A stretch of 64,000 bases of DNA from Frigoriflavimonas asaccharolytica (GCF_013294015.1 NZ_JABSNO010000002.1:124001-188000); one strand, 5' to 3'. Shown: positions 24,666 through 34,334, counted from the first letter of the stretch. Program-made: numbers and translations. The notes: generated by a model not told the origin, from the letters alone.

Positions 24666-25339
24666 GAATAGATATCATCAGTGTTTTACCAGAATTAATG
24701 GTAAGTCCGTTTCAAACTTCTATTTTGAAAAGAGCTGTGGAAAAAGGTTTGGTAGAAGTTAATTTTCATCAATTAAGAGATTGGAGCATCGGAAAACACA
24801 AACAAATAGACGACGAACCTTATGGAGGAGGAGCTGGAATGGTGATGATGGTAGAACCTTTAGATAAATGTATTTCTGAATTAAAATCTGCCAGAAACTA
24901 TGATGAAATAATATATCTCACACCAGATGGTAAAACCTTGAATCAAAAAACGGCGAACACATTATCTATACAAGAAAATTTGCTTTTCATTTGCGGACAT
25001 TATAAAGGCATCGATCAGCGTGTGCGAGATTTGCATGTAACCTTGGAAATTTCTATCGGAGATTTTGTGCTAACTGGTGGAGAATTAGCGGCATGCGTTC
25101 TGGCAGATTCAATAATAAGATTGCTTCCAGGAGTTTTGAATGATGAACAAAGCGCTTTGACGGACAGTTTTCAAGATGATTTGCTTTCACCACCCATTTT
25201 TACAAGACCAAAAATTTATAAAAATTTAGAAGTACCAGAAATTCTTTTGAGCGGAGATACAGCAAAAATTGAAGATTGGAAATATGAAGAAGCCTTGAGA
25301 ATTACAGAAGAGAGGAGGCCAGATTTATTGGGCAATTAA
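24662..25339 (+). CDS. trmD: tRNA (guanine-N1)-methyltransferase TrmD
   Basis: This 225-residue SPOUT enzyme has the family stretches DDEPYGGGAGMVMMVEPL (residues 51-68), YLTPDGK, LLFICGHYKGIDQR and GDFVLTGGELAA, the last being the trefoil knot that binds SAM. It methylates G37 of tRNAs to prevent frameshifting. It overlaps the NDH-2 gene by 4 bp rather than lying in the usual rpsP-rimM-trmD-rplS operon, a genomic rearrangement seen in this group. Its stop interlocks with that of the convergent TRIC gene in the tetranucleotide TTAA. Confidence 0.96.
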   Translation: MRIDIISVLPELMVSPFQTSILKRAVEKGLVEVNFHQLRDWSIGKHKQIDDEPYGGGAGMVMMVEPLDKCISELKSARNYDEIIYLTPDGKTLNQKTANTLSIQENLLFICGHYKGIDQRVRDLHVTLEISIGDFVLTGGELAACVLADSIIRLLPGVLNDEQSALTDSFQDDLLSPPIFTRPKIYKNLEVPEILLSGDTAKIEDWKYEEALRITEERRPDLLGN

Positions 25340-25971
25340 CCCTCATCATTTTTTTGATAACTATATATTTTCGGCATTTGCCAATCGTATTTTAATGCTA
25401 AAGTACGAATGGTGAAAATTACCGCGATGGTAGAAATTTGCGCAAAACCTAGCGTGAAATTAGAATATTTTTCTAGAATAATAAAAACAGCACCACCAAC
25501 AATACAAGCAGTCGCATAAATTTCTTTTCGGAAAATTAATGGAATTCTATTCAATAAAATATCTCTAATAATACCACCAAAACAACCCGTAATTGTACCC
25601 AAAGTGATGCAAATTATGGGGTGAAGATCTGCGGTAAGTCCCTTTTGGATTCCGATGATGGTGAATAAACCCAATCCAATACTATCAAATAGAAATAGGG
25701 TTACTTTAAAATTTTTCTCGATGGATTTTACGAAAATTGCAACCAAGGTGCTTAGAAATATAACACCACAAGTGAAAATATCTCTTGTCCAAAAAACGGG
25801 TTGATCCAAAAGTAAATCGCGAATAGTACCACCACCAACAGAGGTTACAAAAGCGATAATTAAAACCCCAAAAACATCAAAACGTTTCTGCATTGCCGCA
25901 AAAGCACCCGACATTGCAAAAGAAATTGTGCCTAAAATTTCTATGATAAAATTTAAATTTTCTTGAATCAA
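25336..25971 (-). CDS. Trimeric intracellular cation (TRIC/UPF0126) channel family protein
   Basis: This 211-residue protein has seven membrane helices built from two inverted repeats, each with a glycine-rich GGGTIRDLL or GGIIRDILL motif. Bacterial TRIC proteins form trimeric potassium-permeable channels. The start appears to be TTG at 25971, as the next in-frame ATG would delete most of the first helix. It converges on trmD with overlapping stop codons and no room for a terminator between. Confidence 0.87.
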   Translation of the reverse strand: MIQENLNFIIEILGTISFAMSGAFAAMQKRFDVFGVLIIAFVTSVGGGTIRDLLLDQPVFWTRDIFTCGVIFLSTLVAIFVKSIEKNFKVTLFLFDSIGLGLFTIIGIQKGLTADLHPIICITLGTITGCFGGIIRDILLNRIPLIFRKEIYATACIVGGAVFIILEKYSNFTLGFAQISTIAVIFTIRTLALKYDWQMPKIYSYQKNDEG

Positions 25972-26030
25972 ATTTTAGTTTTTTTTAAAATATTGAAAAT
26001 TAATCATCAAATATAATGGATTGTTGGCAT

Positions 26031-26492
26031 TTAAACGCGTACAGAATCTGGAACTAAAATCTCATAGTTGCCTTTAAAAGATATAATTTCTCGCACAATA
26101 CTACTACTAATAAAGGATTTGCTAGCAGAAGTTAAAAGAAAAATAGTTTCTATCTTATTATCTTGTGTTAATTCTCGGTTGGTTTGTGCAATGGCTTTCT
26201 CAAATTCAAAATCGGCGGGATTTCTTAAACCTCGAAGGATGAAATTTACATCTTTACTTCTACAATAATCTATGGTCAAACCTTCAAAAGAATCTACTTC
26301 TACATTTGGGAAATCTTTGAATGTTTTCTTGATGAATTCCATTCTTTGATCTAGAGTAAACATGTATTTTTTTTGAGAATTTTGCCCAATGGCGATAATG
26401 ATTTTATCGAAAAGTGGCGATGCTCTTTCTACAATATCAAAATGTCCGATAGTAATAGGATCAAAAGATCCAGGGAATATAGCTGTTTTCAT
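26031..26492 (-). CDS. coaD: Phosphopantetheine adenylyltransferase
   Basis: This 153-residue enzyme shows the nucleotidyltransferase motif FPGSFDPITIGHFD (residues 6-19) and ISSSIVRE near residue 130. It transfers AMP to 4'-phosphopantetheine in coenzyme A synthesis. It begins 10 bp after the ddl stop on the same strand and is probably co-transcribed with it. Confidence 0.96.
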   Translation of the reverse strand: MKTAIFPGSFDPITIGHFDIVERASPLFDKIIIAIGQNSQKKYMFTLDQRMEFIKKTFKDFPNVEVDSFEGLTIDYCRSKDVNFILRGLRNPADFEFEKAIAQTNRELTQDNKIETIFLLTSASKSFISSSIVREIISFKGNYEILVPDSVRV

Positions 26493-26502
26493 AAATTTTA
26501 GA

Positions 26503-27489
26503 TTATTTTTTCAAAGCTTTTTCTACTTCAAAACCACAAAGATCCTTAATAGAAATTCCGTAATGCTTTGCTTGCTGAGGTAGAATACTTGCCGGAGAAA
26601 AACCTGGGTTTGTATTAATTTCTAGCATGTAAGGTTGGCCATTCATGATGATAAATTCGGAACGCGAAAAACCGCTCATTCCCAAAGATACATAGGCTTT
26701 TTTAGCAATGTTTTCAACTTTTATTCTGGTTTCATCATCTATTCTTGCAGGTGTAATTTCTTGCGAAGCACCTTCGTATTTAGCTTCATAATCAAAAAAT
26801 TCGTTTTCAGATACTATTTCTGTGATGCCTAAAACCACAGTTTCACCACGAAAATCTATCACTCCTACAGAAACTTCCATACCTTCTAGATAAGATTCTA
26901 TCAAAATTTCATCGTCTTCTGCAAAAGCATAGTCTAGAGCTTTTTGAAGATTATTAATGTCTTTTAGCTTTGTAATACCAAGTGAAGAACCAGATTGGTT
27001 GGGCTTTACAAAAACGGGAAGACCTAATTTTTCTATAATTTGCTCACCAGAAATAGTATCTCCTTTTCTTAAATAAATACTTTTTGCAGATGGTATATTA
27101 TATTTAGATAAAACTGCAAGCGTATCTTTTTTATTAAAAGTAAGTGCGCTTTGGTAAAAATTACAACCAGTATAAACTTGTCCGATACAATCCCAATATG
27201 CTTGTAGCAAGCCGTTTTCTCCAGGAGATCCATGGATGATATTAAAACAAACATCAAACTTCACTTCAAAGCCACTGCTTAATTTTACGGTAAAGTCTGC
27301 TTTGTTTATGGGTGTTTTCTCGCCTCTATCGTCTATAAAATACCAATCGTTTTGCAAAATAACAACCTTATATACATTGTAAATTTCTCTATCCAAAGAT
27401 TCAAAGATTAGTTGTCCGCTTTTTAAGGAAACTACATATTCATCAGAATATCCGCCCATCACTACGGCTATATTTTTTCTATTCGGCAT
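26503..27489 (-). CDS. ddl: D-alanine--D-alanine ligase
   Basis: This 328-residue ATP-grasp enzyme has the Ddl stretches HGSPGENGLLQAYWD (about residues 85-99), KPNQSGSSLGI, and LEINTNPGFSPASILPQQA near the end. It makes the D-Ala-D-Ala dipeptide for peptidoglycan. It is divergent from the PASTA-rluD unit, and the ddl/coaD next to PASTA/rluD arrangement is common in Flavobacteriia. Confidence 0.96.
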   Translation of the reverse strand: MPNRKNIAVVMGGYSDEYVVSLKSGQLIFESLDREIYNVYKVVILQNDWYFIDDRGEKTPINKADFTVKLSSGFEVKFDVCFNIIHGSPGENGLLQAYWDCIGQVYTGCNFYQSALTFNKKDTLAVLSKYNIPSAKSIYLRKGDTISGEQIIEKLGLPVFVKPNQSGSSLGITKLKDINNLQKALDYAFAEDDEILIESYLEGMEVSVGVIDFRGETVVLGITEIVSENEFFDYEAKYEGASQEITPARIDDETRIKVENIAKKAYVSLGMSGFSRSEFIIMNGQPYMLEINTNPGFSPASILPQQAKHYGISIKDLCGFEVEKALKK

Positions 27490-27622
27490 AATATATTATC
27501 TATAAATGCAAATTTAATGATTTTTGTGAATTTCGAGAATTTTATGAGGAATACTTTCTAGTCTTATTTTTTTTTATTTTCAAAATTTAATAAGGCTCAA
27601 TTTAAAATTTAAAATTATTAAT

Positions 27623-27630
27623 TATCTTTG
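27623..27630 (+). promoter_or_regulatory. -7 promoter element for the PASTA protein gene
   Basis: TATCTTTG matches TAnnTTTG and lies 22 bp upstream of the ATG at 27653. I see no strong -33 element. Confidence 0.5.
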
Positions 27631-27652
27631 TCCATAAATAAAGTAGAAAATT

Positions 27653-28702
27653 ATGCTGAAATCGCTTTTCCATTGGAAAGTTCTTGTGAATATAATTGTG
27701 GCAGCAGTAATATTTTGTGGCTTGGTATGGCTTACATTTCGTTGGCTAGAGTACCATACAAAGCATGGGGAAGAAACACCTGTGCCAAATGTGGTGAATT
27801 TAACGATGCAAAAAGCTATAAAACAACTAGATGATGCGGGACTTGCTTATGATATAGATAGTGGAAATTATAACCCTGCCTATAGACCATTTCAAGTTTT
27901 AGATATTTTTCCTAAGCCTGGTGCACGAGTAAAAAACGGGAGATCTATTTATTTAAAAGTAAATCCTAGAAGTTATGCTCCAGTGCAGGTTCCGGATATT
28001 TTGGATACTTACAAAGGGTTGGCTTTTAGGCAATTAGAATCTGTAGGGTTAAAAGTAGGCGATACAATATTTGAACCAAGTATACAAAAAGATGCCGTAA
28101 TAAGAATGATGTTTAATGGCAATACTTTGAAACCTGGAACATTATTAAAAAGATTTTCAACCATAGATTTAGTGATAGGTTCTGGACCATTGCGTAATAT
28201 TGGCGTTCCAAATTTAGTAGGAATGACGGTTGCCCAAGCAAAAGCTATGATTGCAAACAACCTTTTCGAAACAGGTTTAATAGAGCATGAAGACGGAAAA
28301 GAAGATGCAAATGATATCATTTATTATCAAGATCCTGCTGGTGGAAGCATACGAGATCAAGGAATGCAGATAGATTTGTGGGCAAGTAAGAAAACTCCTG
28401 CGGAATTAGGTGGTAAAATTTCTTATTTAAATTCTATTTACAGAATGAAAATAGATACTACTTTGGCACCAATTAGATATGAAGAAATACCTTCTTATAA
28501 CGATCCAGTATTTACACCGGACAGTGATGTGCCACCAACTCCAGATAAACAAATTGAAAAACCAGCTCCTGTAAAACCAGATGCTACAAAAAAACCTGTT
28601 GATAATAAACCAACAACTGTAAAAAAACCAACCGAAACAAAACCGACCACGTCTAAACCGGCAGATAAACCGAAGCCAAAAGGTGGTATGACGATGGAAT
28701 AA
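27653..28702 (+). CDS. Membrane-anchored PASTA domain protein
   Basis: This 349-residue protein has a short cytoplasmic tail, one membrane helix (about residues 12-30) and three PASTA domains (about 42-110, 112-182 and 183-250, each starting with a VPNVV/VPDIL/VPNLVGMTV-type strand). It ends in a long Pro/Lys/Thr-rich tail. PASTA domains bind peptidoglycan or muropeptides. No kinase domain is present, so this is a wall-binding protein rather than a PknB-type kinase. It lies opposite ddl, which fits a role in cell-wall synthesis, and ends at a clear terminator. Confidence 0.9.
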   Translation: MLKSLFHWKVLVNIIVAAVIFCGLVWLTFRWLEYHTKHGEETPVPNVVNLTMQKAIKQLDDAGLAYDIDSGNYNPAYRPFQVLDIFPKPGARVKNGRSIYLKVNPRSYAPVQVPDILDTYKGLAFRQLESVGLKVGDTIFEPSIQKDAVIRMMFNGNTLKPGTLLKRFSTIDLVIGSGPLRNIGVPNLVGMTVAQAKAMIANNLFETGLIEHEDGKEDANDIIYYQDPAGGSIRDQGMQIDLWASKKTPAELGGKISYLNSIYRMKIDTTLAPIRYEEIPSYNDPVFTPDSDVPPTPDKQIEKPAPVKPDATKKPVDNKPTTVKKPTETKPTTSKPADKPKPKGGMTME

Positions 28703-28721
28703 TTTAGTATTAGATATAATT

Positions 28722-28752
28722 AAAGCTTCAGCAAAATTGTTGAAGCTTTTTA
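28722..28752 (+). terminator. Terminator of the PASTA protein gene
   Basis: AAAGCTTCA (28722-28730) pairs with TGAAGCTTT (28741-28749) in a 9-bp stem, followed by TTTATTTT. The rluD ATG lies only 11 bp beyond it. Confidence 0.8.
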
Positions 28753-28763
28753 TTTTAAAAGAA

Positions 28764-29825
28764 ATGATAGAAGAAAAAGAAGACGATTTTTTAGATATAG
28801 CACAATCAGAAAGCGAATCTGATGATGAGGAAAATAATGGCTTGTACGAACATCTTAATTACATTGTAGATGGCAACCAAGATCCATTGAGAATTGATAA
28901 ATACTTGATGCTTTTTCGCAAAAATGCTACTAGGAATAAAATTTCGCAAGCTTGTAGAGCAGGAAACGTTCTCGTAAACGGTGAACCTGTGAAACAAAAT
29001 TATAGAGTAAAACCAGAAGACCAAATTTCTATATTTTTGGCACATCCGCCGAGGGAAAATCTCATCACTCCGCAAGATATTCCTTTAAAAATTGTTTATG
29101 AAGACGATGATGTGATCGTAATAGATAAAGAACCCAATATGGTTGTACATCCAGGACATGGAAATTGGGATGGAACTATGATCAACGCTTTGGCTTTTCA
29201 TCTTGAAAAAAATAATCAAAAATCTGATTTAGATAGAGTAGGTTTGGTGCATAGAATAGATAAAGATACATCTGGACTATTAGTAGTTGCAAAAAATGAA
29301 TACGCTCTAAGCCATCTTGGAAAACAATTTTTCGATAGAAAAACCAAAAGATTATATTGGGCATTTGTCTGGGGAAATGTAGAAGAAGACGAGGGAACGA
29401 TAACTGGAAATATAGGAAGACACGTAAAAAACAGAATGCAAATGGCGGTTTTTCCAGACGGTGATTTTGGAAAACACGCTGTTACGCACTACAAAGTAAT
29501 AGAAAGATTGCGCTACATCACTTGGGTAGAATGCAAATTAGAAACTGGAAGAACGCATCAAATACGAGCGCACTTCAAACATATTGGGCATACTCTTTTC
29601 AATGATGAGCGTTATGAAGGAAATATCCCGTTAAAAGGCCAAAATCTTCCTAAATACAAACAATTTATCCATAATGCTTTTCAAGTTTTGCCTCGTCACG
29701 CATTGCATGCTCACACGCTAGGTTTTGTGCATCCAACAACCAAAAAGGAGATGTATTTTGAAAGTCCAATGCCATTGGATATGGAAAATGCAATAAAAAA
29801 ATGGAGAATTTATTTAGAAAGGTAA
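28764..29825 (+). CDS. rluD: RluD-type 23S rRNA pseudouridine synthase
   Basis: This 353-residue enzyme has an acidic N-terminus, an S4 RNA-binding domain (about residues 40-110: RIDKYLMLFRKNATRNKISQ) and an RluA/RluD catalytic domain with GLVHRIDKDTSGLLVVAK, whose aspartate is the nucleophile, followed by ECKLETGRTHQIRAHF. It modifies uridines in helix 69 of 23S rRNA. I use the ATG at 28764; a TTG 27 bases upstream would lie inside the terminator stem. Confidence 0.93.
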   Translation: MIEEKEDDFLDIAQSESESDDEENNGLYEHLNYIVDGNQDPLRIDKYLMLFRKNATRNKISQACRAGNVLVNGEPVKQNYRVKPEDQISIFLAHPPRENLITPQDIPLKIVYEDDDVIVIDKEPNMVVHPGHGNWDGTMINALAFHLEKNNQKSDLDRVGLVHRIDKDTSGLLVVAKNEYALSHLGKQFFDRKTKRLYWAFVWGNVEEDEGTITGNIGRHVKNRMQMAVFPDGDFGKHAVTHYKVIERLRYITWVECKLETGRTHQIRAHFKHIGHTLFNDERYEGNIPLKGQNLPKYKQFIHNAFQVLPRHALHAHTLGFVHPTTKKEMYFESPMPLDMENAIKKWRIYLER

Positions 29826-29876
29826 GTTTATAAAAAGAATTTTTTTATATTTGTTGAACGGAAATTAATATTTGCT

Positions 29877-30827
29877 ATGAGAAAACTTTATGCTATCATT
29901 TGTCTGGTTATACTGGCAGGATCATATAATGCACAAGAAACATTACCATATTATCAACAATATTTGCTAGATGGGGATTTTCTCTTCAATCCAGCTCAAT
30001 ATGGTAGTACAGATCAAGTGCACGTGAACGCCAACTATCAAAAACAATTTTCAAAATTTAGCGAATCCCCAAACGTACAGTCTGTTGGAGTTCACGCAAA
30101 TATTTTTGATAGAGTAGGAGCAAGTATTTCTGTATTCAGAGATCAAAATGGTCCTATCAATGCTGGTGGTATTACTGCAGGTGCATCCTACTTTATTCCA
30201 TTAAGTGATGAAGGAGAAAGACAAGATCAATTCTCTTTCGGTACTAGTGTTACTGCATACAACGCTAATTTTGATTACACTAAATTAAACACAGATAATT
30301 CTAATGATCCTTTATTGCAAGGTTCTGATAGCAGCATATTTTTATTATATGCAAACTTTGGTTTAGCTGCAAAATATAAAGGGATTTTTGGTGGAGCTTC
30401 TATTAACGATATCGCTCTTAATAATGACCAATCTATTGTAAATAACGTAGAACCATCACCAATAAAAATATTCTTGAATTTAGGTTATGATTATTACATT
30501 ACGGAAGGATTTTATGTAACACCTTCAGCTTTAATTAATTTGAATACCAACTCTACAAGAATGACAGATTATAATTTGATGGCAACTGTAAAAAGCGATT
30601 TCAATTCGTTTTCTGCAGGAGCGAGTTTCAGATCTGTACAAAATAGATTTGATAATCAGCAATTGAGTATTTCTCCAGTTGTAAAAGTAAAATTGAACAA
30701 TTTGATGATTGGGGCTACTTATAATCTTGGTTTATCAGATATTCAAACTTATGGTGGAAACAGTTTCATGCTAGGTTTAGGATATAATTTTGATAACTTT
30801 ATCAATGCTAGAGGTTTTAGATATTAA
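29877..30827 (+). CDS. PorP/SprF family T9SS-associated outer-membrane protein
   Basis: This 316-residue protein has a signal peptide ending SYNAQ and the PorP/SprF family start (LPYYQQYLLDGDFLFNPAQYG), then a beta-barrel-like pattern of alternating strands to the terminal RGFRY. Such proteins sit in the outer membrane. In gliding Flavobacteria SprF helps the type IX system secrete a paired adhesin, but no SprB-like partner is in this window. It is a single gene ending at a strong terminator. Confidence 0.9.
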   Translation: MRKLYAIICLVILAGSYNAQETLPYYQQYLLDGDFLFNPAQYGSTDQVHVNANYQKQFSKFSESPNVQSVGVHANIFDRVGASISVFRDQNGPINAGGITAGASYFIPLSDEGERQDQFSFGTSVTAYNANFDYTKLNTDNSNDPLLQGSDSSIFLLYANFGLAAKYKGIFGGASINDIALNNDQSIVNNVEPSPIKIFLNLGYDYYITEGFYVTPSALINLNTNSTRMTDYNLMATVKSDFNSFSAGASFRSVQNRFDNQQLSISPVVKVKLNNLMIGATYNLGLSDIQTYGGNSFMLGLGYNFDNFINARGFRY

Positions 30828-30849
30828 AATTTTCATTATTAAAATATAT

Positions 30850-30875
30850 AAGCTCCGTTCTTCGGAGCTTTTTTT
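30850..30875 (+). terminator. Terminator that abuts the hemW start codon
   Basis: AAGCTCCG (30850-30857) pairs with CGGAGCTT (30863-30870) around a short loop and is followed by TTTTT at 30871-30875. The ATG of hemW begins at the next base. Confidence 0.85.
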
Positions 30876-32000
30876 ATGATATACATTCACATTCCCTTTT
30901 GCAAACAAAAATGCAGTTATTGCAATTTTCATTTTTCTACATCTACTTCCAAAGTAGATGAAATGGTAAATGCTATAAAAAAAGAAATTTATCTGCGTAA
31001 AGATGAATTGCAGAACAAAAGTCTGGCCTCTTTATATTTCGGAGGCGGAACTCCAAGTATTTTAAAAGTAGATCATTTAAAATCTATTATTGATGAGGTT
31101 TCAAAATATTTTGAATTTCAAAATGATATAGAAATTACACTGGAAGCCAATCCCGATGATTTGAATAAAAAATTTTTGCAAGAACTTTCTTCTACAGAAT
31201 TCAATAGACTATCAATTGGTACACAAAGTTTTTTTGAAGAAGATTTGAAGTTGATGAATAGAGCTCACACATCCAATGAAGCGCTAGATTCCATAAAACG
31301 GAGTCAAGATTTCGGATTCGAAAATTTGAGTGTAGATTTAATTTATGGTTCGCCGAGTTCTAGCTTTTTAAATTGGCAGCAAAATTTAAAGACCATAATA
31401 GATTTGCAAGTTCCCCACGTTTCCAGTTATGCATTGACGGTTGAACCAAAAACTGCGATGGAAAATTGGGTAAAAACTGGAAAAATGGAAGCTCCAAAAG
31501 ACGATTTTCAAAATGAAGCATATTTCTACATGACAGAATTTTTGAAAGAAAATAATTTCCAGCACTACGAAATTTCTAATTTTGGAAAAGAAAGTTTTCA
31601 ATCTCGTCACAATACTGCTTATTGGCAAAGTAGAGAATATTTAGGCATTGGTCCATCTGCACATTCTTATGATGGAAATTTAAAAAGAAGCTGGAATATT
31701 GCTAATAATTCAATTTATTTGGATAAAATTTCTGCAAACACAATTCCCTCTGAAGTAGAAATTCTATCAGAAAAAGAGCAATTAAATGAAATGTTGATGA
31801 TAGGCTTGCGCACAAGTTGGGGAGTTTCTTTAGCAGAATTAAAAAATCGCTTCTCGTTGGATTTGATAGAAAAAATAACATCAGAAATTGAATTCAAAAT
31901 AGAGGAAGGAATATTATTGATAGAAAATGATTACTTGAAAATCCCGGAAAAACATTGGTTTTTAGCAGATGGAATTGTCTCAGATTTATTTTTAATCTAG
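30876..32000 (+). CDS. hemW: Radical SAM haem chaperone HemW-like protein
   Basis: This 374-residue protein starts MIYIHIPFCKQKCSYCNFHF, giving the CxxxCxxC iron-sulfur motif followed by F rather than the fourth cysteine of HemN, which is the HemW pattern. FGGGTPS and ELTLEANP-like (ITLEANPDDL) radical-SAM motifs follow. HemW proteins deliver haem to respiratory enzymes rather than making it; cytochrome bd is a plausible client. The start codon is fixed by the conserved N-terminus and lies directly after the T-run of the previous gene's terminator. Confidence 0.9.
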   Translation: MIYIHIPFCKQKCSYCNFHFSTSTSKVDEMVNAIKKEIYLRKDELQNKSLASLYFGGGTPSILKVDHLKSIIDEVSKYFEFQNDIEITLEANPDDLNKKFLQELSSTEFNRLSIGTQSFFEEDLKLMNRAHTSNEALDSIKRSQDFGFENLSVDLIYGSPSSSFLNWQQNLKTIIDLQVPHVSSYALTVEPKTAMENWVKTGKMEAPKDDFQNEAYFYMTEFLKENNFQHYEISNFGKESFQSRHNTAYWQSREYLGIGPSAHSYDGNLKRSWNIANNSIYLDKISANTIPSEVEILSEKEQLNEMLMIGLRTSWGVSLAELKNRFSLDLIEKITSEIEFKIEEGILLIENDYLKIPEKHWFLADGIVSDLFLI

Positions 32001-32100
32001 AATTTTGCTTTTAAATTTTTTGCCATCTATTTTTGCACTTTGTATTAAATTCAATATTAATTAGTAAAAAATACCTTATTTTTGTTTTAAATTTTATTTC

Positions 32101-32931
32101 TTGAAAAGTAAAAAAATCGACTACAGTCATTTATCAAGCAACCAACCCATTGGAATTTTTGATTCTGGAGTGGGCGGACTAACGGTGGCAAAAGAGATAA
32201 AACGAGTTTTGCCAAATGAAAACCTAATTTATTTCGGAGATACAAAACATTTGCCTTACGGCGAAAAATCTAAAGAGGCCATCATCGGTTATTGTATCAA
32301 AATCACTCAATTTTTGTTGGATAAGAACTGCAAAGCAATCGTTATTGCTTGCAATTCTGCCACTGCAAATGCCTTGAAAGAAGTTTTAGAATTGGTAGAT
32401 GCAAAAATTCCAGTTATTGATGTCATCAATCCTGTTGCTGAAAAAGTAGCTTTTGAATTGCACAATAATATTGGCGTAATTGCCACAAAAGCAACGGTAA
32501 ATTCTGCATTATACAGAAAATCTATACGCAAGCACAATAAATTTATTCAAGTTGACGAACTCGCAACTCCACTTTTAGTTCCTGCAATAGAGGAAGGTTT
32601 GAAAAATCATGCGATTACAAATTCTATTATTTATCATTATTTGAGCAATAAAAAATTGAAGAATATAGAAACTTTAATTTTAGGCTGCACACATTATCCT
32701 TTGTTGATAGATGAGATTAAGCATTTCTATGGCAATAGAGTGCGAGTGATAGATTCTCCCAATATTGTAGCCGCAGAATTGAAAATGGTTTTGGAGAATA
32801 ATCATTTATTAAACGAAAAAAATACAGCGCCAACATACGATTTTTACCTATCCGACATCACCAAAAATTTCGAAAAAATTTCGAAAAAATTCTTTGGTAG
32901 AAGTATTCAGTTGGAATTGAAAGTGCTATAG
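32101..32931 (+). CDS. murI: Glutamate racemase
   Basis: This 276-residue enzyme has IGIFDSGVGGLTVAKEI (about residues 17-33), the first catalytic cysteine in IACNSATAN and the second in LGCTHYPLL. It makes D-glutamate for peptidoglycan. The start is TTG at 32101 (MKSKKIDYSHLSSNQP), as no ATG precedes the conserved IGIFDSG motif. It converges on the serine hydrolase gene with 8 bp between stops. Confidence 0.95.
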   Translation: MKSKKIDYSHLSSNQPIGIFDSGVGGLTVAKEIKRVLPNENLIYFGDTKHLPYGEKSKEAIIGYCIKITQFLLDKNCKAIVIACNSATANALKEVLELVDAKIPVIDVINPVAEKVAFELHNNIGVIATKATVNSALYRKSIRKHNKFIQVDELATPLLVPAIEEGLKNHAITNSIIYHYLSNKKLKNIETLILGCTHYPLLIDEIKHFYGNRVRVIDSPNIVAAELKMVLENNHLLNEKNTAPTYDFYLSDITKNFEKISKKFFGRSIQLELKVL

Positions 32932-32939
32932 ATTCTCAG

Positions 32940-34316
32940 TTATTCTTTAGTAAATTTTATTTTACTGTTTTCCTGTGTAAATATAAAAGATTTAGTGGTC
33001 GGAATAAATTCGATCGTTATGTTTGCGGGAATAAATTTGAAAGTATTATTTTCATAAGCGTCCAACGGAAATTCCTCTTGTCCAGTTGCTTTTGCAAACA
33101 AAATAAAATCTTTTTTTGTTAGGGTTATTTTTAATGGAAAATCGGGTGTAGAATAAATACCCAAAAATTTATCCAAATCTTCAGACTTTAATTCAATTTT
33201 CTTTTTAGATATAATTGCTTCATTGTACAAAATTTTCCTCACTTCTGCTGCTGGTATTACTGTAGATGGTATAGAATTATTTTGTAAAAGTATAATTGTT
33301 TTATCGTTAGATATTTCTCTTTCTATAAATGTAGAATATCCTGCCCAACCACCAGAATGATAGGCAATTTTTCCATATTTTTTGGAGTCTGCCAAAATCC
33401 AACCAAAACCGTAATTATTGTCTTTTCCATCTAAAGTTTGTGAATTGCAAAAAATTAGATTTTTATCATCGTCATTTACTAAAATATTATTTTGTAATGC
33501 TCTGTCCCATTTTAGTAAATCTTCTAAAGTAGAATTTACCATTCCATCTCCAACAATACCATCCAAATAATAAGTATAATAATCTTTTCCAAAACTATCG
33601 GTTGTAACTTTATTTCCTAAACTATCAATTACATAACCAGTTGCATGATTTTTAATTTTTTCTGGTTGAAATCTACTTCTGTACACAAAAGTATTTTCCA
33701 TTTTTAATGGCTTAAATATATAGTTTTTTAAAAATTCACCGAAAGATTTTTTAGAAACTCTCTCAATAATTAGTCCTAAAATAGCATATCCAGTATTGCT
33801 GTATTCATATTTTTCATTTGGTTTAAAATCTGGTGTAGGTTTATATTTTGCGAATTGCGTTGCAATATCTTCATTTGTTGCAAATTTTGTTTTGTCCCAT
33901 TTTTGGTCAAATATCTCAATGTAATCTGGTAAACCTCCAGTGTGATTTAACAAATTTTTTATGGTAATTTCCCCATACGAAGCTAATTCTGGAATATATT
34001 TTGAAATATTGTCGGTATATTCCAAATCCCCTTTTTTCTCTAATAATACAATTCCCATGGCAGTGAATTGTTTAGAAACTGAAGCAAGTTCAAACTTTGT
34101 TTGAAGATTTAATTTTATTTTATTTTCTTCATTAGCAAAACCATAACTTTTCTCGAAAATAATAACACCCTTTTCAGCAATTAAAACATTTCCATTAAAA
34201 GCATTTTCACTTTGCAAAGCGGCAAAAAGGCTATCTAACCGTTGGGTTTTGGAATTTTGAGCTAAGGAAAAATTCACAATAAAAAATAATAACGAAACGG
34301 TGAATAATTTTCCCAT
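32940..34316 (-). CDS. Serine hydrolase of the class C beta-lactamase / PBP family
   Basis: This 458-residue protein has a signal peptide ending SLAQ, an SVSK catalytic tetrad at about residues 79-82 (SxxK), the YSN motif in YEYSNTGY, and HSGG in place of KTG. A small beta-barrel domain (about 360-458) follows. Members act as esterases, D-amino-acid amidases or peptidases in the periplasm; true beta-lactam resistance cannot be inferred. It is a single gene next to rsmD. Confidence 0.88.
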   Translation of the reverse strand: MGKLFTVSLLFFIVNFSLAQNSKTQRLDSLFAALQSENAFNGNVLIAEKGVIIFEKSYGFANEENKIKLNLQTKFELASVSKQFTAMGIVLLEKKGDLEYTDNISKYIPELASYGEITIKNLLNHTGGLPDYIEIFDQKWDKTKFATNEDIATQFAKYKPTPDFKPNEKYEYSNTGYAILGLIIERVSKKSFGEFLKNYIFKPLKMENTFVYRSRFQPEKIKNHATGYVIDSLGNKVTTDSFGKDYYTYYLDGIVGDGMVNSTLEDLLKWDRALQNNILVNDDDKNLIFCNSQTLDGKDNNYGFGWILADSKKYGKIAYHSGGWAGYSTFIEREISNDKTIILLQNNSIPSTVIPAAEVRKILYNEAIISKKKIELKSEDLDKFLGIYSTPDFPLKITLTKKDFILFAKATGQEEFPLDAYENNTFKFIPANITIEFIPTTKSFIFTQENSKIKFTKE

Positions 34317-34334
34317 AAAATCAATTTTAAATTT

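Noticed and set aside
27628-27834. Alternative 68-residue ORF
   Set aside because: It overlaps the start of the PASTA protein gene in another frame; the PASTA frame has a membrane helix and clear domains.
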